Assembly: GCA_018661465.1 (NCBI GenBank)
Contig: JABJIC010000008.1
Span: 1 to 64,000, forward strand
Direction of reading: 5' to 3'
Source: Gammaproteobacteria bacterium
GTDB lineage: Bacteria > Pseudomonadota > Gammaproteobacteria > Pseudomonadales > Pseudohongiellaceae
DNA: 64,000 nucleotides
Every line of letters begins with the position of its first letter. The first letter of the stretch is position 1. The notes below the pieces were generated by a model. That model was given only the letters and a program-made list of their open reading frames with translations. It did not search any database and was not told where the DNA came from. Position numbers and translations under genes: made by a program. Positions 35,071 to 43,936 of the stretch are shown here, in pieces.

Positions 35071-35670
35071 ATGACCATAGAGCTACGAAATAGCCTGAGA
35101 ACCACGCTGCGAGAGACTCGACAGAGTCTGTCCGCCGAGGAACAAATACTGGCAGCAAAAAACGTTTTTAACCTTCTTGGAAATCAAGACTTCTTCCGTG
35201 TTGCCCAGCGCATAGCCTTTTATCAAGTGATTGATGGAGAGATCAACCCCCGGCTTCTACGTGACCTCGCATTGAACGAAGGTAAGTCATGTTTTCTGCC
35301 AGTTGTGACTCAGGATAATCCCGACTATATGTCTTTCGCTCCCTACAATGAGCAGACAGTCCTCGTCGAAAACCAGTGGGGAATTGAAGAGCCCCCGATG
35401 CCTGACGTGCTCGTACCTGCCACGGATTTTGACGTAGTGTTTGTTCCCTTGGTGGGCTTTAACGAGCAGTGCTATCGACTGGGAATGGGTAAGGGTTTTT
35501 ACGATCGGACTTTCAGTTTTAAAATATTCAATCGTCGCAGTAGTCCATTGCTGGTAGGTTTGGCTCATGAGTGCCAACTGGTACCAGACAATCTTCCTGT
35601 GGAAGGTTGGGATGTGCGACTGGATGCAATCGCCACCGACAAAAAAATATACCGCCCCGATACTGCATAG
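35071..35670 (+). CDS. fau: 5-formyltetrahydrofolate cyclo-ligase
   Basis: The 199-residue cytoplasmic enzyme converts 5-formyl-THF to 5,10-methenyl-THF with ATP. It shows the N-terminal basic ATP-binding helix (LRTTLRETRQSLS), FYQVIDGEINPRLL and the signature GFNEQCYRLGMGKGFYDRTF near residues 131-150. It follows 6S RNA directly, the conserved ssrS-fau (ygfA) arrangement. The plus-strand hairpin overlapping its stop has its T-run on the other strand. Confidence 0.94.
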   Translation: MTIELRNSLRTTLRETRQSLSAEEQILAAKNVFNLLGNQDFFRVAQRIAFYQVIDGEINPRLLRDLALNEGKSCFLPVVTQDNPDYMSFAPYNEQTVLVENQWGIEEPPMPDVLVPATDFDVVFVPLVGFNEQCYRLGMGKGFYDRTFSFKIFNRRSSPLLVGLAHECQLVPDNLPVEGWDVRLDAIATDKKIYRPDTA

Positions 35671-35675
35671 GGCGG
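35645..35675 (-). terminator. Minus-strand terminator overlapping the fau stop
   Basis: CCGCCC (35652-35657) and GGGCGG (35670-35675) form the stem. Read on the minus strand it is followed by TATATTTTTTTG. It would end transcripts coming from the small minus-strand gene at 35847-35939. Confidence 0.6.
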
Positions 35676-35846
35676 AATGCTGAGCTAACTACCTATCCTT
35701 GGCTCAAACTCCTTTGTCGTTACTGTTAACCTGGCTGAAATCCTTTAGCCTCGGTTATTGATATCTTCTTGTCTTTCTATTCTGGCCGTCTTTATTTTTA
35801 TTTTCGGGCGCTCAGTCTTTCTCTCTAACTATCTCTACAACTATCT

Positions 35847-35939
35847 CTACAACAACGCGCTTTGAGCGACGCTGCTAGCCAGTACACTGACTACAAATAG
35901 TGTAACGATTACCATAACCATATCTGGTTTCTTTCTCAT
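35847..35939 (-). CDS. 30-residue single-helix membrane peptide
   Basis: The frame reads MRKKPDMVMVIVTLFVVSVL followed by ASSVAQSALL, a basic N-terminus and one hydrophobic helix. GGGGA lies about seven bases before the ATG. The pattern (basic residues, PD, hydrophobic stretch, AQS end) resembles tiny conserved membrane proteins I associate with pseudomonads and relatives, but that resemblance is from memory. A minus-strand terminator sits at 35645-35675, which supports a real transcript. Two copies of AACTATCTCTAC flank the stop region. Function is unknown. Confidence 0.55.
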   Translation of the reverse strand: MRKKPDMVMVIVTLFVVSVLASSVAQSALL

Positions 35940-36085
35940 GCCTGTCCCCATAGCAGAAACTCTATTCTGCATATACCTCGTTCAGAATCCTTAACGGCCC
36001 CACAGAGAAAAGCTTTAATTTCTCCTTAAAAAGCAACAGCTTCCCGAACTTTCATATGGAACTACATGATTAGAGTAAGTTTCTA

Positions 36086-36130
36086 TTGCTTTCGTAAAAC
36101 AGCTGTCTATAATACTGTACAAACATACAG
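36086..36130 (+). promoter_or_regulatory. SOS promoter with LexA box upstream of imuA
   Basis: The -35 TTGCTT (36086-36091) and a perfect -10 TATAAT (36108-36113) are 16 bases apart. A perfect LexA operator CTGTACAAACATACAG lies at 36115-36130, over the start site. LexA binding would block transcription until DNA damage. The imuA ATG is 34 bases further on. Confidence 0.87.
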
Positions 36131-36164
36131 TAAAAAGAAAAGCTAAAGAAAAATCGAGGGCAAA

Positions 36165-36860
36165 ATGACAATAATCAGAAACCAGGCAGAAAGCCGAAGC
36201 CCCTTTCCTGGCGGGGCCTACAGAGAAATAGACGAGCTTATTCAAGGCAATCCGGCACTGTGGCGCGGCTGCGATATGGCCGGTCAAGGTGACCACGGCC
36301 GCAGCACTGGTTTTGCTCAATTGGACGATATTCTTCCCGGTCGCGGCTGGCCCGACAAAGGCTTAATGGAGGTCATCACTCCTCAGTGGGGAATGGGTGA
36401 ATTACAACTACTGATCCCCCTCATGCGTTCAGTTATTGAGCAGGGAAAATGGATTCTCTGGATATCCCCTCCTTATCTTCTTTATGCCCCTGCTCTGACT
36501 CAAGCAGGAATTAATACCGAACAAGTTCTGCTGGTGGATCAGGGCACTTCCTGCAAGGACGCCTTATGGACTATGGAGAAGGCATTACAGACCGAGAACT
36601 GCGGCCTGGTATTGGCCTGGCAGAACTGGTTGCCAGACACAGTATTACGTCGCCTGCAGCTGGCCGCCGATAGCGGAGACACCTTGGGGGTGCTTTTCAA
36701 ACACAATGTTAGTAAGCACTCACAATCGATAATGAAGCTGAAAATAAAGGGCTCTCCCGGCGAAAGCAGCCGATTCAAAGGCTCGGAAGTCACTGTTGTA
36801 AAAGCCCGGGGTAACTTCCGCCCCATGAGTACCCGCATCAAACTCTATCAGCCTGACTAG
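36165..36860 (+). CDS. imuA: ImuA, translesion-synthesis accessory protein
   Basis: The 231-residue RecA/SulA-like protein belongs to the ImuA-ImuB-DnaE2 mutasome that carries out SOS mutagenesis in bacteria lacking UmuDC. Recognisable features are TGFAQLDDILPGRGWPDKGLMEV at the start of the RecA-like core and LQLAADSGDTLGVLF. Walker A is degenerate, as in the family. A LexA box precedes the gene, and imuB follows after 18 bases in the same operon. Confidence 0.9.
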   Translation: MTIIRNQAESRSPFPGGAYREIDELIQGNPALWRGCDMAGQGDHGRSTGFAQLDDILPGRGWPDKGLMEVITPQWGMGELQLLIPLMRSVIEQGKWILWISPPYLLYAPALTQAGINTEQVLLVDQGTSCKDALWTMEKALQTENCGLVLAWQNWLPDTVLRRLQLAADSGDTLGVLFKHNVSKHSQSIMKLKIKGSPGESSRFKGSEVTVVKARGNFRPMSTRIKLYQPD

Positions 36861-36878
36861 TCCGGCAGGCAACTCCCA

Positions 36879-38378
36879 ATGGAAGATCCGGACAGCACTG
36901 GCCAACTCCCCTCGCCCTCAATTCAGGGCAAGGCCAGCGCACAAGTACTTAAGTTGCCTCTGTCTCTGGGGCACCCTCATCGCTCTACCAACAAGCATGG
37001 CCTCGATAGAAATGAGCTTGGCAAAAACGGTCTGGGTAATGAAGTTCGCAGCAAAGCAAAGCCTAATCTCTGGTATGCACTCTATCTGCCCCAGCTTGAC
37101 CAACTTCCAGAGTCACAGCAAAAAACCTATCTCAATCAGCTAGCAGGCTTGATGCAAGATGTTAGCTCCACCGTCAGCTTCCACCCCCAGGCACTGATCT
37201 GTGAAATAAGAAGTAGCCTGAAATATTTTTCAGGTATCGACAATATTCACCGCAAATTATCTGAAGCCATAAGCGAGAAGTTGCAGCAGTGGCAATTGCC
37301 GGAGCAGTTCTCTTATGCCGCCAGCCCTACTATCAGTGGCAGCCTGTTACTAGCCCGGTCCGGTCACAACAGGCTGGTATATAGACAGGAAAATTTACGC
37401 TCGGCATTGGGCGAGCTGTCTGTCGAAGTGCTGGACCTTAATAAGGAACAGCACAGGCGGCTCTATAATATGGGTGTGCGCCATTTGAGGGACATCTGGC
37501 GCCTTCCAAGTAGCAGCCTGCGCAAACGTTTCGGCAGTCATTTCGTCGATCTATTAAACAAGGCCTTGGGAAAAGCACCGGAGCCTACCCATAACTATTT
37601 ACCACCACCAGCATTTACTACTTCATATGAACTCCCTTATGAGCTGGAAAGCCTCGATCGTCTGCTTCCCATTGCCGACGAATTGATTGCACAGCTCTGT
37701 GACTTTTTAACGCAAAGAGATTTGAGCACCAGCCATATGGTTTTTTCCCTGCTGCATGAAAAACGTAGCGCTACCGAAATTAATCTGGGCTTACGTATAG
37801 CTAGCCGTAACAATGAGCAGCTAATGTTATTACTGGAAACTCATTTCAGTAAGCTGTTAATTCCCGCTCCGGTAATTGCTGTGAAGCTCAAGGTAAAAAA
37901 GTTCGATGCATTTTTCGGCCAGAGTGAATCACTTCTAGTTGGAGGTCGACCATCGGGAAGCAATAGCGGAAGCAGCAATGCCCTCGATCAATTCATGGAT
38001 CAATTGCAGGCCAGGCTAGGGAGTGAACGCCTCAAGAATATTTGTAGCGTAGCAGAACACTGCCCCGAATATGCCAGTCAGCGACAGAACTATCATCAGC
38101 AAAACAAAACAGCGATGAGCAAGCAGGTTGCCCTCAACCCCAGACCTCTGTGGCTACTGGCACAGCCTCAACAGCTCAGAGTTAACAAAGGCAGACTTTA
38201 TCACCGCAGCAATATATCTATTCTCAGTGGTCCTGAACGCATTGAATCGCGCTGGTGGACGGGCGAGGACATTCGCCGAGACTACTATGTCGCCGAGGAG
38301 AGCAATGGTTGTCGCTTGTGGATATATAGAGAAAGGCGCGGAGAACGAAACTGGTATCTACACGGGCTATTCTCGTAA
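36879..38378 (+). CDS. imuB: ImuB, Y-family polymerase-like mutasome hub
   Basis: The 499-residue protein has a Y-family fold without the polymerase acidic residues: the palm starts at LWYALYLPQLDQLP (about residue 66), where active polymerases carry a metal-binding aspartate, and continues with SYAASPTISGSLLLARSG. The C-terminal RPLWLLAQPQQL and YYVAEESNGCRLWIYRER segments are typical of ImuB. It probably binds the beta clamp and recruits DnaE2. The first ~60 residues are a low-complexity extension without family resemblance, so the true start could be internal. It is co-transcribed with imuA. Confidence 0.9.
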   Translation: MEDPDSTGQLPSPSIQGKASAQVLKLPLSLGHPHRSTNKHGLDRNELGKNGLGNEVRSKAKPNLWYALYLPQLDQLPESQQKTYLNQLAGLMQDVSSTVSFHPQALICEIRSSLKYFSGIDNIHRKLSEAISEKLQQWQLPEQFSYAASPTISGSLLLARSGHNRLVYRQENLRSALGELSVEVLDLNKEQHRRLYNMGVRHLRDIWRLPSSSLRKRFGSHFVDLLNKALGKAPEPTHNYLPPPAFTTSYELPYELESLDRLLPIADELIAQLCDFLTQRDLSTSHMVFSLLHEKRSATEINLGLRIASRNNEQLMLLLETHFSKLLIPAPVIAVKLKVKKFDAFFGQSESLLVGGRPSGSNSGSSNALDQFMDQLQARLGSERLKNICSVAEHCPEYASQRQNYHQQNKTAMSKQVALNPRPLWLLAQPQQLRVNKGRLYHRSNISILSGPERIESRWWTGEDIRRDYYVAEESNGCRLWIYRERRGERNWYLHGLFS

Positions 38379-38423
38379 AGCCCTGTCGCTGCTATTCTGT
38401 GTGATGAACGAACTACTCACAGA

Positions 38424-39443
38424 TTGACCGACATGTTCACACCATCGCCTACAACTGATTTATCGCCACCTGTTTCCGGCTTGGGGAGTAAGCGTACGTG
38501 CAGCCTGACGGTGATTTTAACGATGGCATTAGTACCTTCTCTGATATTTTGGGCAGGCAATACTAGCGCACAAGAGATAGCCGCAGATGGATCAAGCCCA
38601 TGGCAGTGGCTGATTGAACCCCGAAATCAGGTATCGAGAAACGTAACTGCTCTGGGGCGCAACCTGGATAACTGGCTGGCCGGAGAAGGTGTGGGCGGAG
38701 CGGAAAATGAATCCTATTTGCGCATTAGATTTAATCAGGAGCTGGGCTCCTTCGGCGGATACCATTCCCGCTTGAAAATTGGCGGCAGTCTGGACCTGCC
38801 ACGGGTGTCCGAACGCTGGAAGCTAATTTTTGAATCCGACACCGACGAATTACAATCACTGGAAGATTCAGTTCTGGGAGACGAAAGCTCCGGAGAATCT
38901 ACCGGCGGATTTAGCTACCTGCAATTCGAAAACGATAACTGGCAACTAAGCCACGCTATTGGATTGCGAGCCAGAGTACCGGGAGACCCGTTCTATCGCT
39001 TTAAGGCGAAATACGATAAGCAATTAAATAGTGATTGGGCGTTGGGTTATCGTCAAAAAATATGGCACTACAAAAGCCAGGGCTGGGGATACGACACCGA
39101 CGTTTCTTTCAATAGGCAATTGTCGTCCAACAGGGTTCTGTCGATTTCATCGGAAGTGAAATATCAACAGGACAAAGAGGAAACCGAATTCAGCCAATCC
39201 ATTGCGCTGCATCATTCACCGGCTGAACTAAACACCCACAGCTACGAAATTGGAATTCTCGGCTCCAGCAAACCTAATATAAGAATAGATAATTATTTCG
39301 TTGGCGCACAATTCAGAAGAGCACTACAAGACGATTGGTTATTTCTGGAAATACTGCCGCAGATATTAGTATCCCGCGATGAGAGCTGGCGGCCAGAACC
39401 AAGACTATTGGTGAATCTGGAAGTTCTGTTTTTCGATTTCTAA
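38424..39443 (+). CDS. Exported beta-strand-rich protein, probable outer-membrane barrel
   Basis: The 339-residue protein has an unusually long N-region before its hydrophobic signal (LTVILTMALVPSLIFWAGNTSAQE, cleaved near residue 50). Another in-frame ATG at 38433 gives the same signal. The mature part has alternating-residue strands with many tryptophans and ends LLVNLEVLFFDF, with a terminal phenylalanine as in barrel proteins. No family is recognised. It lies 45 bases after imuB on the same strand, so it may be read through from the SOS promoter. Confidence 0.65.
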   Translation: MTDMFTPSPTTDLSPPVSGLGSKRTCSLTVILTMALVPSLIFWAGNTSAQEIAADGSSPWQWLIEPRNQVSRNVTALGRNLDNWLAGEGVGGAENESYLRIRFNQELGSFGGYHSRLKIGGSLDLPRVSERWKLIFESDTDELQSLEDSVLGDESSGESTGGFSYLQFENDNWQLSHAIGLRARVPGDPFYRFKAKYDKQLNSDWALGYRQKIWHYKSQGWGYDTDVSFNRQLSSNRVLSISSEVKYQQDKEETEFSQSIALHHSPAELNTHSYEIGILGSSKPNIRIDNYFVGAQFRRALQDDWLFLEILPQILVSRDESWRPEPRLLVNLEVLFFDF

Positions 39444-39450
39444 ATGGAAG

Positions 39451-39499
39451 AGACAGAAATAACTTAATAGCGAGTATCCGTTAAGTTATTCCTGCCTCT
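39451..39499. terminator. Hairpin between convergent genes after the barrel protein
   Basis: AATAACTTAA and TTAAGTTATT pair perfectly, extended by GAGACAG with CTGCCTC. It sits between the plus-strand barrel gene and the minus-strand gene at 39509, with TTGTTAG after it. Confidence 0.6.
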
Positions 39500-39508
39500 T
39501 GTTAGTTT

Positions 39509-40006
39509 CTATCTAGGCGTCCAGAAGAAGACTTCCCAGTCACGCAATGGTTCTGATCCGGGGTACGCCGGTTGATCTATAGATCTACCGCCTGCCCACA
39601 GCCGCATCATAGCAATGCGCTCTTCACCGAAAATCTCAGTGGCTGTCATCTCATAGGTTGCGTCTCCAATCCGTAGGAATCCATCTCCACCTCGGTCCCG
39701 CAAGCGCTGGGCCCAATATCCACCGTCTGGGCGAGTGGCTGAAATTACACCCTCAGGAGTACCCACCCATGACAGATAGTTAACAAAAGGAGGAAAACCA
39801 GCCGGCTTCATGATCATAGGGCCTTGGACAGTATCATGAAGTGGCGAGAAGTCGCTTGGGGCTTCAGTAAGTGTTCCTCCAAGAAATACTCCGGGCATAC
39901 GTGCTAGTCCCGTGTTACCGAGATAGGGGGCTGTAAACATCCAGCCTAGAATTCCGACTACTAATGCCACCCCGACGGTAGCTCCAGCGATCTTACTTTT
40001 GCTCAT
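39509..40006 (-). CDS. Signal-anchored protein of unknown function
   Basis: The 165-residue protein has one N-terminal hydrophobic segment (about 7-27), which is either an uncleaved anchor or a signal peptide. The soluble domain contains GGYWAQRLRDRGGDGFLRIGD and EIFGEERIAMMRLWAGG; the latter loosely recalls deazaflavin/flavin-binding split-barrel proteins, but I would not assign it. AAGGAGGATACACA before the ATG is a near-perfect ribosome binding site. It lies between the imuAB operon and dnaE2, on the dnaE2 strand. Confidence 0.65.
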   Translation of the reverse strand: MSKSKIAGATVGVALVVGILGWMFTAPYLGNTGLARMPGVFLGGTLTEAPSDFSPLHDTVQGPMIMKPAGFPPFVNYLSWVGTPEGVISATRPDGGYWAQRLRDRGGDGFLRIGDATYEMTATEIFGEERIAMMRLWAGGRSIDQPAYPGSEPLRDWEVFFWTPR

Positions 40007-40073
40007 TGTGTATCCTCCTTGTTCTTTTTATCGAATGCTCGAACAGTATAACCAATTCATGGAATAAACAAGA

Positions 40074-40134
40074 AAAGGGATCAGAGCAATTTGATTGCTG
40101 AACAAAAGTATTCCTGTCAAAGTACTGACCCCTT
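40074..40134 (-). terminator. Inverted repeat downstream of dnaE2
   Basis: AAAGGGATCAG and CTGACCCCTTT pair over 11 bases with one mismatch around a ~38-base loop, about 40 bases past the dnaE2 stop on the minus strand. The long loop makes termination uncertain. Confidence 0.4.
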
Positions 40135-40175
40135 TGATCTGCAATGAAAACAGAGAAGAAGAATTAGCTTCGATG

Positions 40176-43100
40176 CTAAGTAAAATTCCTAGACGATAGC
40201 TCCATAGTCCCCAGCCAGTGGCTCAAGTCCACTAAATCCTTCGCAATGACATGAATAACCCCATCACTCTTCTGCACGTGGCCCACCACACCAATCAACA
40301 TTGCCTGTCTTACAATGGGCCGTAGCTTTTCACCAAGACTGGGCCACACCACAACATTAATATAGCCACTCTCGTCTTCCAGCGTTAAAAAGGTTACCCC
40401 CGCCGCTGTCATCGGTCGTTGGCGGCAGGTCACTATTCCGGTGACTTTTGTCTGGGCCTCGTTCTCTATTTCTTGCAGCTCCTTGGCAGCTGATACCCGA
40501 TAGGCATTCAGGTGTTCACGGAACAATGCAACGGGATGACGGCGCAGAGTAAAGCCCGTTGAGCCGTAGTCGCCCACTATGTTTTGTCCTTCGTTGGCAA
40601 CCGGCAGCAATACGTCTATGCCGAAATCCTTGTTGGCAAAATCATCGGATGCAAAACCGGGATCTGTGAAGAAGCTTAGGGTTTTTGTTCCAGCTCCTGG
40701 CACCTCAACACCCGAGGCCAGCCAGAAGGCCCGATGTCTGTCACCGCTCAATCCACGTAAAGCATCCGCAGCTGCCAGTGCCTCCAGATCTTTCTTGTTA
40801 ATACCGCTGCGAAAAACCAGATCCTGAATTGAAATGAATGAACCGCTCTGTCTTGCTTCCACCAAAGCCTCTGCACCGGCGGTGGACATGCCCTTCACTC
40901 TGTTAAAACCTATTCGCAGTAATGGCTCATCGGTAGCCTCACAGGGGGATCCCAATTTTTTGTAGTCATCGTCGAACTCCAGCGTGCAATCGTTGAAGCT
41001 TTCATTCACATCTACCGGCAGTACTTTCACACCGTGACGCTGTGCATCTTTAATCAATTGCGCCGGGGCATAGAAACCCATGGGCTGACTGTTCAGTAGC
41101 CCACAACAAAACGCCGCCGGGTGATAACACTTAAACCAGGAGGACACATAGGCAATCAAGGCAAAGCTGGCGGAGTGGGATTCCGGAAAACCGTAGTCAC
41201 CGAAGCCTTTTATCTGCCTGAATAATTGTTCGGCGAAGTCCCGCTCATACCCTCTATCTAACATGCCTGTTACCATTTTCTTGTGATAGGGCTCCAAGCC
41301 TCCCTTCTTCTTCCATGCCGCCATGGCCCTGCGCAACTGGTCCGCCTCGCCACCACTGAAGCCCGCTGCCACCATTGCCAGTTGCATTACCTGCTCCTGA
41401 AAGATAGGAACTCCCATGGTTCGCTCCAAAGTAGCTCTTACTTCTTCGCTTGGATAACTCACCTTTTCTTTACCGCTGCGCCGATTCAGATAGGGGTGGA
41501 CCATGTCCCCTTGAATGGGGCCAGGCCTAACAATTGCTATCTGTATTACCAAGTCATAATAGTTTTTGGGTTTTAGGCGGGGCAGCATACTCATCTGCGC
41601 GCGGGATTCGATTTGAAACACACCCACGGTGTCTGCCCTGCCCATCATCTCGTAGACTTTTGGATCTTCCGCAGGAATGTTTTGCATAGTTAAAGGTTTC
41701 TGACTGTAACTACTCACCAGATCCAGACACTTCTGTACCGCCGTTAACATGCCCAGCGCCAATACATCTATTTTGAGCAGCCCCAGTGATTCAAGGTCGT
41801 CTTTCTCCCATTGAATAACGGTACGGTCATTCATTGCGGCGTTCTCTATGGGCACTAAGTGAGACAGCAAGCCCTGACTGATAATAAATCCACCTACATG
41901 TTGGGAAAGATGCCTCGGAAAACCTGTCAGTGCCTGAGCGAGATACACCAGCTTTTGAATGTCAGGGTCTGCATAGTCCACATTGGCATCGCTAAGCTGT
42001 TGCTGAAGATTCTCTCCCCACCAATAAATTGACTTGGCAAGATGGTCCAGCAACTCTTCTTCCAGGCCCAATACTTTACCCACGTCTCTTATGACACTGC
42101 GGGAACGATAGGTAATAACGGTTGCCGCTAGCGCCGCCCTGTTTCTTCCGTACTTGTTGTAAATGTACTGGATGACTTCTTCGCGGCGGGCGTTCTCGAA
42201 ATCCACATCGATATCCGGTGGCTCATTACGTTCTTTAGAGATGAAACGCTCGAACAAAACCTCCACCCGAGCCGGATCGACTTCCGTAATTCCGAGGCAA
42301 TAACAAACCGCCGAGTTCGCCGCCGAGCCCCGGCCCTGACAAAGAATGTGTTGGCTACGCGCAAAAGCCACCATGTCATGCACGGTAAGAAAATAGTGTT
42401 CATAGCCAAGCTCCTTAATAAGAGTAAGCTCGTGTTCGATAATATTACGTACCTTTGCAGTAGCACCTTCGGGCCAGCGTCGTCTGATACCGGCTTCGGT
42501 AAGTTCTCTTAACCAACCGTGGGGGGTGTATTCACTTGGCACCAGTTCGCGTGGATATTCATAACGCAGTTCTTCCAGAGAGAAATTACAACGGGCAGCT
42601 ATGTCCATGGTGGCACGAAGTAATTCACGGGGATAAAGCTTTGATAGCTGCTGCCGAGAACGCAGATGGCGCTGACCATTACTCTCGCCGTCGAAGCCCA
42701 GTTCATCAAGAGTCTTACCCAGACGAATAGCCGATACGGTGTCCTGCAGAATTCTCCGTTGCGGGCTATGCATATACACTCCGCCGCTGGCACACAGAGG
42801 AATGGAAAACTGACGGGACAAACTCTGCAAACGTTTCAGCTTACGACGATCATCACCATGTAATAACAACTCCACCGCTATCCACAAATTGCCTCCAAAC
42901 TGACGCTGCAACCACACCGCCTGACAGGCAATGTGTTCCGGCGCCTGACCAAGCTCCGGTCGCCACAGCGCAATGCACTGGTCTGGCAAATTGGCCTCCA
43001 CCATGGCGCGATCAATGCGGTACTTACCTTTCACTGCCTCTCTTCGGGCGCAGGTAATAAGATGGCTTAGCTGACCATAGCCTTTGCGATTACAAGCCAG

Positions 43101-43394
43101 CAATACCAAAGAGCAGGCCTCTTCCATCATGAATTCACTACCGATGATCAGTTTGATACTGCGCTTCTTCGCCTCCATGTGTGCACGAACCACACCCGAG
43201 AAAGAACACTCGTCGGTGATGGCAATTGCCTGATAGCCAAGCTCGTCTGCCCGCTCCACCAGTTCTTCCGGGAATGATGCGCCCCTCAGAAAACTGAAAT
43301 TGGAGATGCAGTGAAGCTCGCTGTAAGCAGGTAATTTACTAACGGGGGGCAGCTCTGGTTTTTTGAGCGGTTTTTCGGGGGGGCTTTTTGCCAT
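40176..43394 (-). CDS. dnaE2: Error-prone DNA polymerase III alpha subunit DnaE2
   Basis: The 1072-residue C-family polymerase is the catalytic part of the ImuA-ImuB-DnaE2 mutasome. The N-terminal PHP domain starts at YSELHCISNFSFLRGASFPEEL. The polymerase core includes RGSAANSAVCYCLGITEVDP and the catalytic PDIDVDFENARREEVIQYI, and the thumb/finger region includes FQEQVMQLAMVAAGFSGGEADQLRRAM. Near the C-terminus is an OB fold (TKVTGIVTCRQRPMTAAGVTFLTLEDESG). It has its own LexA box and is convergent with the imuAB operon, rather than lying downstream of imuB as is usual. Confidence 0.95.
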   Translation of the reverse strand: MAKSPPEKPLKKPELPPVSKLPAYSELHCISNFSFLRGASFPEELVERADELGYQAIAITDECSFSGVVRAHMEAKKRSIKLIIGSEFMMEEACSLVLLACNRKGYGQLSHLITCARREAVKGKYRIDRAMVEANLPDQCIALWRPELGQAPEHIACQAVWLQRQFGGNLWIAVELLLHGDDRRKLKRLQSLSRQFSIPLCASGGVYMHSPQRRILQDTVSAIRLGKTLDELGFDGESNGQRHLRSRQQLSKLYPRELLRATMDIAARCNFSLEELRYEYPRELVPSEYTPHGWLRELTEAGIRRRWPEGATAKVRNIIEHELTLIKELGYEHYFLTVHDMVAFARSQHILCQGRGSAANSAVCYCLGITEVDPARVEVLFERFISKERNEPPDIDVDFENARREEVIQYIYNKYGRNRAALAATVITYRSRSVIRDVGKVLGLEEELLDHLAKSIYWWGENLQQQLSDANVDYADPDIQKLVYLAQALTGFPRHLSQHVGGFIISQGLLSHLVPIENAAMNDRTVIQWEKDDLESLGLLKIDVLALGMLTAVQKCLDLVSSYSQKPLTMQNIPAEDPKVYEMMGRADTVGVFQIESRAQMSMLPRLKPKNYYDLVIQIAIVRPGPIQGDMVHPYLNRRSGKEKVSYPSEEVRATLERTMGVPIFQEQVMQLAMVAAGFSGGEADQLRRAMAAWKKKGGLEPYHKKMVTGMLDRGYERDFAEQLFRQIKGFGDYGFPESHSASFALIAYVSSWFKCYHPAAFCCGLLNSQPMGFYAPAQLIKDAQRHGVKVLPVDVNESFNDCTLEFDDDYKKLGSPCEATDEPLLRIGFNRVKGMSTAGAEALVEARQSGSFISIQDLVFRSGINKKDLEALAAADALRGLSGDRHRAFWLASGVEVPGAGTKTLSFFTDPGFASDDFANKDFGIDVLLPVANEGQNIVGDYGSTGFTLRRHPVALFREHLNAYRVSAAKELQEIENEAQTKVTGIVTCRQRPMTAAGVTFLTLEDESGYINVVVWPSLGEKLRPIVRQAMLIGVVGHVQKSDGVIHVIAKDLVDLSHWLGTMELSSRNFT

Positions 43395-43414
43395 AATGAC
43401 ATCTATCTAAAATA

Positions 43415-43454
43415 CTGTATGTATGTACAGTACTTTGATTCAACGAAAAGTCAA
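43415..43454 (-). promoter_or_regulatory. LexA-controlled promoter of dnaE2
   Basis: On the minus strand, TTGACT (43449-43454) is followed 16 bases later by a TACTGT -10 that overlaps a perfect palindromic LexA operator (CTGT ATGTATGT ACAG, plus-strand 43415-43430). dnaE2 starts 21 bases after the box, so it should be SOS-induced in parallel with imuAB. Confidence 0.87.
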
Positions 43455-43890
43455 GCTGGATTGGGTTTGCGAATGGTGCTGAGCAGGACATTAGATTACG
43501 CGACACGCTGAGAACCCACTCGCCGTCTTAAATTTGGGTAAAGAGGATCGCTTATCATTGAGGCTAACTGATCCTGCTCATCCCCTCAGCGGCAGTGAAA
43601 CATTCAAAATCCATTCCTAAAAAATTCTCATTGCCAATAGGTATTCGTAGGGAGCTTTTCGGTAGCAGTGCTGGCTACTATCAAGAGCCAGCGCCGAACG
43701 CAGGAAAATGACTTTCGCGTTTTTCAGCGAAAGGAGAACCCTTTACTCATATCAACTTCAAGTAAAGACGATTGCTTGCTACGAAGCTCTCTGATGCTTC
43801 TGGAGGAATGCTTGTAGCCAACACTGCTATCGGAAAGCTCCGAGTAGCTCAAAAAGAACCAAAGTGTGTTTATATAAGAGCCAAAAAAAA
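43431..43890. other. Gene-free region with several hairpins
   Basis: No convincing coding frame is present. Three inverted repeats stand out: TGAGCAGGA ... TCCTGCTCA (9-bp arms ~80 bases apart, about 43480-43580), GCTGGCT-9-AGCCAGC (about 43670-43694) and CTTTCGC-8-GCGAAAG (about 43711-43732). They could belong to an unannotated structured RNA or be terminator debris. Confidence 0.45.
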
Positions 43891-43910
43891 ACGGCCCCGA
43901 AGGACCGTTT
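43881..43910 (-). terminator. Intrinsic terminator of the first QGVWNF paralogue
   Basis: On the minus strand ACGGTCC-TTCG-GGGCCGT forms a stem with a UUCG tetraloop and one mismatch, followed by nine Ts. It lies about 28 bases after the stop of the gene at 43937. Confidence 0.92.
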
Positions 43911-43936
43911 TCATATTCTTGATAAAGCCAGATCGG

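Larger units (their letters stand above)
35676..36164. other. Intergenic region between fau and imuA
   Basis: Apart from the small minus-strand membrane peptide (35847-35939), a 12-base direct repeat (AACTATCTCTAC twice at about 35826-35849) and the SOS promoter before imuA, nothing was recognised in these ~490 bases. Confidence 0.6.

Noticed and set aside
38128..38427. Plus-strand 99-codon frame inside the end of imuB
   Set aside because: It is an out-of-frame shadow of the conserved ImuB C-terminus.
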